Assembly (NCBI GenBank): GCA_035542775.1 | Contig: DATKKX010000387.1 | Coordinates: 1 to 15,495, forward strand | Source: DATKKX01 sp035542775 | GTDB taxonomy: Bacteria; Planctomycetota; Phycisphaerae; UBA1845; UTPLA1 | Reading direction: 5' to 3' | Length of the DNA stretch: 15,495 nucleotides | In this document: positions 6,993-14,699 of the stretch, in pieces | Layout: every line of letters begins with the position of its first letter | How positions within the stretch are numbered: position 1 is the stretch's first letter | Notes under the pieces: generated by a model | Told to the model about the DNA's origin: nothing | What the model saw: the letters and a program-made list of their open reading frames with translations, nothing else | The model's database searches: none | Made by a program: the position numbers and the translations under genes

Positions 6993-9041
6993 GTGGGAAC
7001 CAGGACGCAATCGGCTTGCAGCTTTCCAGTCATGAACGCCGGATACCTGATCGTCGCCGCACTCGGGAACGCGGTGTTTGCTTTCAACGCGTGCGCCCAG
7101 GAGAGCTGGATGCCCGCCGATCCCGGGCCGGCGCGGGCCGAGGCGCGAGATACGGAGATGATTCTCGAAAACGCTGCCATCAAGGCTCGATGGCAGGTTG
7201 GGGAGCGGTGGACGGCGTCGCTGGAAGACCGCTGGAACAAGAAGAGCCTGCCTTCGGCCGGGGAACCGTTCACAGTCGTCCTTCGCTCGGGTCGCCGGAT
7301 CCGGCCCTCGTCGATGAAAGCCGCGGTCCTGCCAAGGACGGGGGAACACGCCGCCCAACCAGGGGCCTCTCGTGCGGTCGACACGGTAGCCGGCCAGGTC
7401 GTCAGTATGGTCGTCCAGGATGAAACCACCGGCCTGCGCGTCTGGTGGCGGGCGTGGCTCTACGATGGTGCCAACTACATCCGGCAGGAAATCCTGCTTC
7501 AGAGTGACAACGCTGACATCGATATCCAGGAGATCAACATGATCGACCTGTCGGTGCCCAAAGCGCAGGTGATGGGCACCGTGCAGGGCTCGCCGGCGGT
7601 TGCGGGGTCCTGGTTCTTCGGGATGGAACACCCCATGTCGGTCAGCAAGGTCGATGGCGACCGGGTGCAGTGCTCGATCAAGCGGGCCCTGCCCCTGCAT
7701 GCGGGGCAAAATGCGTTTTACTCCTCGGTCATCGGCATAGCGCCCCGCCATCAGCTTCGCCGCGGCTTCTTGAGATACATCGAGTTGGAGAGGGCCCATC
7801 CGTACCGCACGTTCCTGCACTACAACTCCTGGTACGACCTCGCTTACGGACGCCCGTACGACGCAGATCCGTGCGTTGAGCGGATCAAGGCGTTCGGCGA
7901 AGAGCTTGTCCACAAGCGGGGCGTCAAGCTGGACTCGTTTCTCTTTGATGATGGATGGGACGACACGGCGACCATCTGGCAGTTCCACAAGGGCCTGCCG
8001 GACGGCTTCACGCCGTTGAAAAAGGCGGCGGAGGAGGCGGGCGGCGAGGCGGGCGTCTGGCTCTCCCCCTGGGGCGGTTATGGCAAGCTGCGGGAGCAGC
8101 GCCTGGCGACCGGCAGGAAGCAGGATTACGAGATCGACGCCCAGGGGTTTGCCCTGTCCGGGCCGAAATACTACAAGCGGTTTCGCGAGGTGTGCCTGGA
8201 GTTCGTCAACAAGTACGGCGTGAACCATTTTAAGTTCGACGGGACCGGCAGCCCTGACAAGCAGTGCCCGGGCAGCGCGTTCGGGAGCGACTTTGAGGCG
8301 GCTATCCAGCTCATCAGCGATCTCCGCAAGGCCAAGCCCGACCTGTTCATCAATCTGACCACCGGCACCTGGCCGTCCCCGTTCTGGACGCGCTACGCGG
8401 ATTCGATCTGGCGCGGCGGCGAGGATCACTCGTTCGCCGGCGTCGGCAGCGACCGGCAGAAATGGATCACCTATCGCGACGGCCAGACCTACGCCGGCGT
8501 CGTCAAGAAGGGCCCGCTCTATCCGTTGAATTCGCTGATGATTCATGGGCTGCTTTTCGCCGACCATGCCGCGAAGCTGAATACCGATCCGGGCGGCGAG
8601 TTTCGCGACGAGGTGCGTTCCTATTTTGGGAGCGGTACGGATCTCCAGGAGATGTATATCACACCATCGCTGCTGTCGCCGAAGAACTGGGACGACCTCG
8701 CCGAGGCGGCCCGATGGTCGCGGGAAAATGCGGATGTGCTCGTGGATACACACTGGGTCGGCGGCGACCCTCTGAAGCTCAAGGTATACGGCTGGGCGTC
8801 CTGGTCGCCGCGGAAGGGTATCCTGGTGCTGCGGAATCCCGACGCCAAGCCAAAATCATTCACCGTAAAGATCGGCCGCCTGCTGGAGCTTCCTGACGGC
8901 GTGAAGGGGAGGTTTGTCGCCCGCAGCCCCTGGGCGGAGGACAAAGAGAAGCCGCCGATCGATTTCGAAACCGACGATCCCAGGACCATCGAGCTGAAAC
9001 CGTTCGAGGTGGCCGTTTGGGAAGTCAAGGGCAAGCTGTAG
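6993..9041 (+). CDS. GH36-like (clan GH-D) alpha-galactosidase / alpha-N-acetylgalactosaminidase, secreted
   Basis: 682 residues from GTG 6993. An export signal (hydrophobic LIVAALGNAVFAFNACA, residues ~18-35) indicates secretion. The N-terminal ~260 residues look like a beta-sandwich domain, and the barrel begins near HYNSWYDLAYG (~276). Motifs fit clan GH-D: FLFDDGWDD (317-324 region), VWLSPWGGYG (~355-364), and HFKFDGTG with the candidate nucleophile D416, equivalent to the K-x-D of GH27/GH36. IWRGGEDHSF aligns with the GH27 segment carrying the acid/base, making D478 the candidate. A beta-sandwich tail (IELKPFEVAVWEV) closes it. Relatives are often annotated 'alpha-galactosidase' or, misleadingly, 'enterotoxin'. 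Hydrolysis of alpha-Gal or alpha-GalNAc caps (as in blood-group B/A structures) is inferred from family and context; substrate is unproven. First gene of the plus-strand unit, 38 bp before the double fucosidase. Confidence 0.75.
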   Translation: MGTRTQSACSFPVMNAGYLIVAALGNAVFAFNACAQESWMPADPGPARAEARDTEMILENAAIKARWQVGERWTASLEDRWNKKSLPSAGEPFTVVLRSGRRIRPSSMKAAVLPRTGEHAAQPGASRAVDTVAGQVVSMVVQDETTGLRVWWRAWLYDGANYIRQEILLQSDNADIDIQEINMIDLSVPKAQVMGTVQGSPAVAGSWFFGMEHPMSVSKVDGDRVQCSIKRALPLHAGQNAFYSSVIGIAPRHQLRRGFLRYIELERAHPYRTFLHYNSWYDLAYGRPYDADPCVERIKAFGEELVHKRGVKLDSFLFDDGWDDTATIWQFHKGLPDGFTPLKKAAEEAGGEAGVWLSPWGGYGKLREQRLATGRKQDYEIDAQGFALSGPKYYKRFREVCLEFVNKYGVNHFKFDGTGSPDKQCPGSAFGSDFEAAIQLISDLRKAKPDLFINLTTGTWPSPFWTRYADSIWRGGEDHSFAGVGSDRQKWITYRDGQTYAGVVKKGPLYPLNSLMIHGLLFADHAAKLNTDPGGEFRDEVRSYFGSGTDLQEMYITPSLLSPKNWDDLAEAARWSRENADVLVDTHWVGGDPLKLKVYGWASWSPRKGILVLRNPDAKPKSFTVKIGRLLELPDGVKGRFVARSPWAEDKEKPPIDFETDDPRTIELKPFEVAVWEVKGKL

Positions 9042-9067
9042 CGGATGAGGAGCCCATCGGCCGGATT

Positions 9068-9071
9068 GGAG
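9068..9071 (+). promoter_or_regulatory. Ribosome binding site for the double GH29 gene
   Basis: GGAG lies 8 nt before ATG 9080. It decides against an in-frame TTG at 9017, which would overlap the end of the GH36-like gene and bury the lipoprotein signal. Confidence 0.65.
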
Positions 9072-9079
9072 CGGATTTC

Positions 9080-12000
9080 ATGAGGAAAATTGCAGTGGTG
9101 CTTGCGGCGCTGGTTGCTGTCGGGCTGCCGGCCTGTTCCGCTCGACACGAGGTTTCGCCCCAACCAACCGAGCCGCGGCGCGTGCAGCAACCGCTGCCGA
9201 CCGGTGCCCGCATGGACTGGTGGCGGGAGGCTCGGTTCGGGATGTTCATCCACTGGGGGCTGTACTCCATCCCCGCCGGCGAGTGGCAGGACCGGACCGA
9301 CTACGGCGAGTGGATTCGTGACAGCGCGCACATTCCCCTGGAGCAGTACGACCAGTTCGTCAAGCAGTTCAATCCGGTGAAATTCAATGCCGATCAGTGG
9401 GTGCGGACCGCCAAGGCCGCCGGTGTGAAGTACATCGTCATCACCAGCAAGCACCACGACGGCTTCTGCCTCTTCGACTCGAAGTACACCGATTTCGACG
9501 TCATGTCCACGCCGTTCAAGCGCGACATCATGAAGGAATTGGCGGAGGCCTGTCGCCGCGAGGGCTTGCGGATCTGCTGGTATCACTCGATTATGGACTG
9601 GCACCACCCTGACTATCTGCCCCGACGAAAGTGGGAGAAGCGCTCGGCGGAAGGGGCTGACTTCAACCGCTACGTGGCCCACCTGAAGAACCAGGTGAAG
9701 GAGCTGCTGACCAACTACGGCGACATCGGCATCATGTGGTTCGACGGCGAATGGGAGGACACCTGGAACCACCAGTACGGCCAGGACCTTTACGATTACG
9801 TCCGCTCGCTCCAGCCCAATGTCATTGTGAACAATCGCGTGGACAAGGGCCGCGGCGGCATGGGCGGATTATCGGATGCAGGCTTCGCCGGCGATTACGG
9901 CACGCCGGAGCAGGAGATCCCCCCCACCGGTCTGCCGGGCGTGGACTGGGAAACCTGCATGACCATGAACGATCACTGGGGCTACAACAAGCACGACCAG
10001 AACTGGAAATCGAGCGAATCCCTGATCCGCATGCTCATCGATATCGCGTCCAAGGGCGGCAACTTCCTGCTCAATGTCGGACCGACGTCCGAGGGCGAAA
10101 TCCCGCAGCCCAGCGTGGAGCGTCTGGCCGCGATGGGGCGATGGATGCAAGTCAATGGTGAGTCGATCTATGGGACCAGGGCCAGCCCGTTCAAAACCTT
10201 GCCTTGGGGCCGCTGCACGCAGCGACGGCTGCCCGATGGAGGCACGCGACTATACCTGCACGTTTTCGAGTGGCCGGCGGCCGGCAGGCTTGTTCTTCCG
10301 GGCATAGTGAACGAAGCCCGCCGCGCATACCTGCTCTCGGATGCTCGGCAGGCTCCGCTACCGGTGTCGCGGCAGGAGGATGCTCTGGTCGTCCAACTGG
10401 CCGGCCCGGCGCCTGATCCGGTCGCCACGGTCGTCGCGCTGGAAATTGCCGGCTTGCCGGACGTGGTGGATCCGCCGACCATCTCCGCTGCGTCGGACAT
10501 CTTCATCGACATGCTGGATATCGCTGTCAGCACGAACCGGGACAACGTGGAGTTTCGATGCACCACTGACGGCACCGATCCAACGGTCAATTCGAGGCCG
10601 ATTCGAGGCCGGATTCATATCACCGGCACCGTGACCTATTCAGTCCGCGCGTTCAGCAATGGACGGCCGATTTCGCCACTCAGCAGCCGGACCTTCACAA
10701 AGGTGACCCCGATACCCGCTGAGCGCGTGGATGATGCCACAGGCGGACTCGAGTACGAGTACTACGAAGGACCAGGGGAGGCCCTGCCGGATTTCAGCAA
10801 GATTACGCCGATCAAGACCGGCGCGGTGGCTGAGTTCGACCTGTCGCCGCGAGCCAACGATGAGCATTTCGCCTTCCGCTACCGCGGCTTCGTCAACATT
10901 CCCGCGGACGGCGTGTACACGTTCTACACCGCTTCCGACGACGGGAGCCGCCTCTACATCGGCGATACGCTGATCGTCGACAACGACGGCTTGCATGGAA
11001 CAGTGGAGAAAGCGGGACAGATCGCCCTGGCCGCCGGTCTGCATCCCATCACCGTCACGTACTTCAACTGCACCGGCGATCGGGCACTGCAGGTCTCGTA
11101 CGCCGGACCGGGCATCGACAAGCAGATCGTACAGCCTGAGTTGCTCTGGCGCGGCGCGGCCGCCAAGGGAACAGATTCGACTACTGCCAGCCCGACAGCG
11201 CAACAGGGTGAAGCCCAGGCGAGACCCACGCCGGAACAGATCGCCTGGCATGACGCCGAGATCGGCATGTTTATCCACTTCGCGCCCAACACCTACACCG
11301 ATCAGGAATACGACGATCTCTCCCTGCCCCTGGAGAAGTTCAACCCCACCCAGCTCGACACCGACCAGTGGGTGGGGGCAGCGCAGGCGCTGGGGGCGAA
11401 ATACATCGTATTCGTCACCAAGCATGCCGGCGGCTTCTGCATGTGGCCGACGGAGACGACGGACTACAGCATCAAGAGCACACCGTGGCGCGGTGGCAAG
11501 GGCGATGTGCTCGGCGATCTTGCCGGATCGTGCCGCAAACGCGGCATGAAGCTGGGCGTCTATGTCTCGCCATGCGATCGCAAGCACGGCGCCGAGGGCG
11601 GCGGTCAATGCAAAACGCCGGAGGCACAGGAGACGTACAACCAGTTGTACCGCCGACAGCTCACCGAGGTCCTTTCTCGCTATGGGGAGATGTCTGAAGT
11701 CTGGTTCGACGGCAGCATCGTGGTCCCGGTGGGCGACATCCTGACGCGGTACGCCCCTCGGGCGATGATCTTCCAGGGCCCCCACGCCACGATCCGCTGG
11801 GTGGGCAACGAGGACGGCGTGGCCCCCTACCCGGCATGGAATGCCCTCGCGGAGAGCGATGCCAGGACCGGTGAAGCAACCGCTGCACACGGGAATCCCC
11901 AGGGTCTCGCCTGGCTGCCCCTGGAATGTGACGCGCGAATGCGCAACACCTGGTTCTGGAACACCAAGAACGCTGACACGCTGAAAACCGTCGAGCAACT

Positions 12001-12481
12001 GATGGATATGTACTACCGCAGCGTCGGCCAAGGGGCCGTCCTGCTGCTCAATCACACGCCCGACACCACGGGTCGAATCCCGGAGGCCGACGTGAAGCGC
12101 GGAGCCGAGTTCGCCGCCGAGGTGCAACGCCGCTTCGGGCAGAGCATCGCGGAAACGACGGGCGGCGGCAACCTGGTCGAGTTGCCCCTGCCTTCGCCCG
12201 GGCTCATCGACCACGTGATCACGATGGAGGACATCGCGCAGGGCGAGCGTGTCCGTGAGTATGTCATCGAAGCGTTGGCCGGCGGAGAATGGAAGCCCTT
12301 GTGCCGCGGAACGGCTATCGGCCACAAGAAGATCGACCGGTTCTCGCCCGTCGAGGCGGCGAAGGTCAGGCTGCGGGTGACGGTGGCTGCCGGGACCCCG
12401 CAGATACGGCGGTTTGCCGCGTACTGCACAGGCCGAGCGCGTTATCGCGACATGATCGCCCCCGACAAGGACTCGCTGTAA
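9080..12481 (+). CDS. Double-headed GH29 alpha-L-fucosidase lipoprotein (GH29-A, chitobiase-C-like, PA14, GH29-B)
   Basis: 1133 residues, about twice the usual GH29 length. The signal MRKIAVVLAALVAVGLPAC ends in a lipobox-like LPAC (C19), so it is probably lipid-anchored. First GH29 domain, ~45-365: FGMFIHWG, SKHHDGFCLF, IMWFDGEW (nucleophile D222), WETCMTMNDHWGYN and GGNFLLNVGPTSEGEIP, the broad-specificity GH29-A pattern. Residues ~465-545 resemble the chitobiase/hexosaminidase C-terminal domain (FRCTTDGTDPTVNS, YSVRAFSNG). Residues ~553-690 are a PA14 module (FVNIPADGVYTFYTASDDGS, RLYIGDTLIVDNDG). A linker rich in T, S, A and Q (~695-715) precedes the second GH29, ~716-1020: IGMFIHFAPNTYTD, TKHAGGFCMWPTETTDYS, GKGDVL, EVWFDGS (nucleophile D877), WLPLECDARMRNTWFW and GAVLLLNHTPDTTGRIP, the GH29-B (alpha-1,3/4-fucosidase) pattern. 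A beta-sandwich tail ends the chain. It should remove alpha-fucose of more than one linkage. It is 17 bp before the NagB fusion. Confidence 0.92.
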   Translation: MRKIAVVLAALVAVGLPACSARHEVSPQPTEPRRVQQPLPTGARMDWWREARFGMFIHWGLYSIPAGEWQDRTDYGEWIRDSAHIPLEQYDQFVKQFNPVKFNADQWVRTAKAAGVKYIVITSKHHDGFCLFDSKYTDFDVMSTPFKRDIMKELAEACRREGLRICWYHSIMDWHHPDYLPRRKWEKRSAEGADFNRYVAHLKNQVKELLTNYGDIGIMWFDGEWEDTWNHQYGQDLYDYVRSLQPNVIVNNRVDKGRGGMGGLSDAGFAGDYGTPEQEIPPTGLPGVDWETCMTMNDHWGYNKHDQNWKSSESLIRMLIDIASKGGNFLLNVGPTSEGEIPQPSVERLAAMGRWMQVNGESIYGTRASPFKTLPWGRCTQRRLPDGGTRLYLHVFEWPAAGRLVLPGIVNEARRAYLLSDARQAPLPVSRQEDALVVQLAGPAPDPVATVVALEIAGLPDVVDPPTISAASDIFIDMLDIAVSTNRDNVEFRCTTDGTDPTVNSRPIRGRIHITGTVTYSVRAFSNGRPISPLSSRTFTKVTPIPAERVDDATGGLEYEYYEGPGEALPDFSKITPIKTGAVAEFDLSPRANDEHFAFRYRGFVNIPADGVYTFYTASDDGSRLYIGDTLIVDNDGLHGTVEKAGQIALAAGLHPITVTYFNCTGDRALQVSYAGPGIDKQIVQPELLWRGAAAKGTDSTTASPTAQQGEAQARPTPEQIAWHDAEIGMFIHFAPNTYTDQEYDDLSLPLEKFNPTQLDTDQWVGAAQALGAKYIVFVTKHAGGFCMWPTETTDYSIKSTPWRGGKGDVLGDLAGSCRKRGMKLGVYVSPCDRKHGAEGGGQCKTPEAQETYNQLYRRQLTEVLSRYGEMSEVWFDGSIVVPVGDILTRYAPRAMIFQGPHATIRWVGNEDGVAPYPAWNALAESDARTGEATAAHGNPQGLAWLPLECDARMRNTWFWNTKNADTLKTVEQLMDMYYRSVGQGAVLLLNHTPDTTGRIPEADVKRGAEFAAEVQRRFGQSIAETTGGGNLVELPLPSPGLIDHVITMEDIAQGERVREYVIEALAGGEWKPLCRGTAIGHKKIDRFSPVEAAKVRLRVTVAAGTPQIRRFAAYCTGRARYRDMIAPDKDSL

Positions 12482-12498
12482 AAGCGGAAACAGGCAAA

Positions 12499-14451
12499 AT
12501 GACCACGTTTGAAAGCTTTCATGCCCGTTCACACACCGTCGGCGGCTCCCCTACCGGCGAATTGTCCATCTCGATTCACGAATCGAGCGACTCGGCCAGC
12601 CAGGCGGTCGCCGCCGAGATCGCCGAACTCATCCGCGACAAAGCCAAACGCGGCGAGACGGCCGTGCTCGGGCTGGCGACCGGATCGACGCCTCAGGCCG
12701 TGTACGACGAACTCGTCCGCCTCCATCGCCAGGAGGGGCTTTCCTTCCGCAACGTGATCACCTTCAACCTCGACGAGTATTGGCCGATGACCCCGGATGC
12801 CTTGCAGAGCTACCACCGGTTCATGGCCGAGTATCTCTTCGATCACGTGGATATCGACCGGCGAAACGTGAACATCCCCGACGGCACGATTCCGCAGCAG
12901 GCTATCGCCCCCTTCTGCGAGGAATACGAGCGGAAGATCCGCGACGTCGGCGGCATCGACCTGCAGATCCTCGGCATCGGCCGCACCGGGCACATCGGCT
13001 TCAACGAGCCGGGCTCGCCGCGCTACAGCCGAACCCGCCTCATCGCCCTCGACAAAGTCACCCGGCTGGACGCGGCCAGCGATTTCTTCGGCGAATGGAA
13101 CGTCCCTCGCAAGGCCATCACCATGGGCGTCGGCACGATCCTCGACGCCCGGCGGATCGTCCTGCTGGCCTTCGGCGAATCGAAGGCGCCGATCATCAAG
13201 CAGGCCATCGAAGGTCCGGTCACGCCGACGGTCGCGGCGAGCTTCCTTCAGCAGCACCCCAACGCCCAGTTCGTTCTGGACCGCGCCGCGGCTGGCGAAC
13301 TCACCTCGGTCAAGACGCCCTGGCTGCTCGGTCCGATCGCCCAGAGCGGACAGGTCTGGGACGAAACCACTACCAAGCGCGCGGTCATCTGGCTGGCCCG
13401 CAAGGTGAACAAGCCGATCCTCAAGCTGGTGGGCGAGGATTACAACGAGCACGGTCTCCAGGAGCTGATTTCCGCTCGCGGCTCGGCTTACGATGTCAAC
13501 ATCGAGGTCTTCGGCAGCCTTCGGGACACCATTACCGGCTGGCCTGGAGGCAAGCCGGATCGCCCCGCCGCGGACGGCTCGCCGGACGTCTTCCCCAAGC
13601 GGGTCGTCGTCTTCAGCCCCCATCCCGACGACGACGTCATCACCATGGGCGGCACGCTGATCCGCCTCTGCGACCAGGGCCATGAGGTCCACGTCGCCTA
13701 CCAGACCTCCGGCAATATCGCCGTCTTCGACGACGAGGCCGTTCGCCAGGCCGATTTCGTGAACGAGTTCTGCCGGGTGTTTGAGCTGTTCAGCGGGCTG
13801 GAGGTTCAGCGCATCGAAAAGGCCGTGCAATCCTTCGTTCGCGAGAAGCAGCCGGGCGAGATCGACAGCCCCGAGTTGCAGCGGATCAAGAGTCTGGTCC
13901 GGCGGAGCGAAGCGCGGGCCGCGGCGAAATACTCCGGCGTGAAACCGGAGAACATCCACTTTCTCGACATGCCCTTTTACGAAACAGGTCGCGTGAAAAA
14001 GAAGCCGTTGTCAGAAGCGGACTACCAGGCCGTGATCACGCTCCTGGAAATGGTCCGCCCGCATCAGATCTATGCCGCCGGCGATCTCTCCGACCCGCAC
14101 GGCACGCACCGCACCTGTCTGCGAGCCGTTACCGCCGCCGTCGAGCGGCTTGCCGATCGCGACTGGATGAAGCGATGCGAAGTCTGGTTGTACCGCGGCA
14201 CCTGGCAGGAATGGGAGCCTGAGGTTATCGAAATGGCCGTGCCGCTCAGCCCGGACGAGGTCGACCGCAAGCGCATGGCCATCTTCAAACACCAATCCCA
14301 AAAAGACCGGGCCATGTTTCCTGGTCCGTGGGACTCGCGCGAGTTTTGGCAACGCACCGAAGACCGCAACCGCCAGACCGCGGAGCTCTATGACCGCCTG
14401 GGCCTGCCGGAGTACGAGGCGATCGAAGCATTCGTTCGATGGCACGCGTAA
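12499..14451 (+). CDS. nagB: NagB (glucosamine-6-phosphate deaminase) fused to PIG-L/LmbE-family deacetylase
   Basis: 650 residues, no signal peptide, cytoplasmic. Residues ~20-345 are NagB-like: GLATGSTP (58-65), FNLDEYW (D92-E93; D92 corresponds to the E. coli general base D72), GIGRTGHIGFNEPGS (159-173, with H165 and E170 matching H143/E148) and TMGVGTILDARR. At the E. coli D141 position this protein has Thr (G-R-T-G-H). NagB converts GlcN-6-P to fructose-6-P and ammonia. Residues ~365-640 are a PIG-L/LmbE zinc deacetylase domain: SPHPDDDVITMGGTL (H375, D377, D378) and DPHGTHRTC (H534/H537) as the likely metal ligands. The deacetylase could act on GlcNAc-6-P or a related N-acetyl sugar ahead of NagB; that is inference. 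ATG 12499 is the first plausible start after the upstream stop; its ribosome site (AGG at 4 nt) is weak, so coupling to the fucosidase gene 17 bp upstream is likely. Last gene of the plus-strand cluster. Confidence 0.9.
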   Translation: MTTFESFHARSHTVGGSPTGELSISIHESSDSASQAVAAEIAELIRDKAKRGETAVLGLATGSTPQAVYDELVRLHRQEGLSFRNVITFNLDEYWPMTPDALQSYHRFMAEYLFDHVDIDRRNVNIPDGTIPQQAIAPFCEEYERKIRDVGGIDLQILGIGRTGHIGFNEPGSPRYSRTRLIALDKVTRLDAASDFFGEWNVPRKAITMGVGTILDARRIVLLAFGESKAPIIKQAIEGPVTPTVAASFLQQHPNAQFVLDRAAAGELTSVKTPWLLGPIAQSGQVWDETTTKRAVIWLARKVNKPILKLVGEDYNEHGLQELISARGSAYDVNIEVFGSLRDTITGWPGGKPDRPAADGSPDVFPKRVVVFSPHPDDDVITMGGTLIRLCDQGHEVHVAYQTSGNIAVFDDEAVRQADFVNEFCRVFELFSGLEVQRIEKAVQSFVREKQPGEIDSPELQRIKSLVRRSEARAAAKYSGVKPENIHFLDMPFYETGRVKKKPLSEADYQAVITLLEMVRPHQIYAAGDLSDPHGTHRTCLRAVTAAVERLADRDWMKRCEVWLYRGTWQEWEPEVIEMAVPLSPDEVDRKRMAIFKHQSQKDRAMFPGPWDSREFWQRTEDRNRQTAELYDRLGLPEYEAIEAFVRWHA

Positions 14452-14699
14452 CGCCAGCCCTCCGCAGTCGATGTGCCCACAGCGTCGGCCCCCCGTAACC
14501 TAACGTAGAGATGGAGGAACCTCCCACTCCCTGCAGCTCAGGCCCAAGCGTATGAGCCGCGCTCACATTGCACCACGAGCTTGCAATGAGCTTGCTTCTC
14601 GCCCCGGTACGACATTGATCCGGATAATGCCGATATAACCAGTGAGGCTCCTGCGGCAGCGTGGGAGGAAAGCCACCATCTGCGAAAGAGGCGAGACCA
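14452..14699. other. Intergenic boundary region between the glycan cluster and the repeat-protein gene
   Basis: No gene is supported in these 248 bp, and no GC stem with a T-run marks the end of the cluster. There is a 7-bp perfect inverted repeat, CATTGCA/TGCAATG (14566-14572, 14582-14588), overlapping a direct repeat GAGCTTGC (14577-14584, 14588-14595). Near the next gene, GGCT (14646-14649) can pair with AGCC (14671-14674), and AGAGG (14687-14691) is the likely ribosome site. GATAAT (14623-14628) and TATAAC (14634-14639) are -10-like, but no properly spaced -35 accompanies them. Confidence 0.45.
14566..14588. repeat. 7-bp inverted repeat, hairpin with 9-nt loop
   Basis: CATTGCA and TGCAATG pair exactly. 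No T-run follows, so it is not a clear terminator. It could be a protein-binding site or a short RNA hairpin upstream of the repeat-protein gene. Confidence 0.4.

Noticed and set aside
6849..8753. Long open frame on the minus strand opposite the GH36-like gene
   Set aside because: It is antisense to a gene with clear family motifs, shows no recognisable domain and has the composition typical of frame shadows in GC-rich coding DNA.
10640..12532. Long minus-strand open frame opposite the double GH29 gene
   Set aside because: It lies antisense to the PA14 and GH29-B regions, has no motif, and is explained by low stop-codon frequency in GC-rich sequence.
12529..13959. Minus-strand open frame opposite the NagB fusion
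   Set aside because: It is antisense to the NagB and deacetylase motifs, which account for the coding signal; no ribosome site or domain supports it.
14640..14699. Cyclic-di-GMP-I riboswitch, suggested by a GGAAAGCCACC segment
   Set aside because: The upstream half of the aptamer consensus, the GAAA-capped stem and the downstream pairing could not be found; only a short look-alike segment is present.
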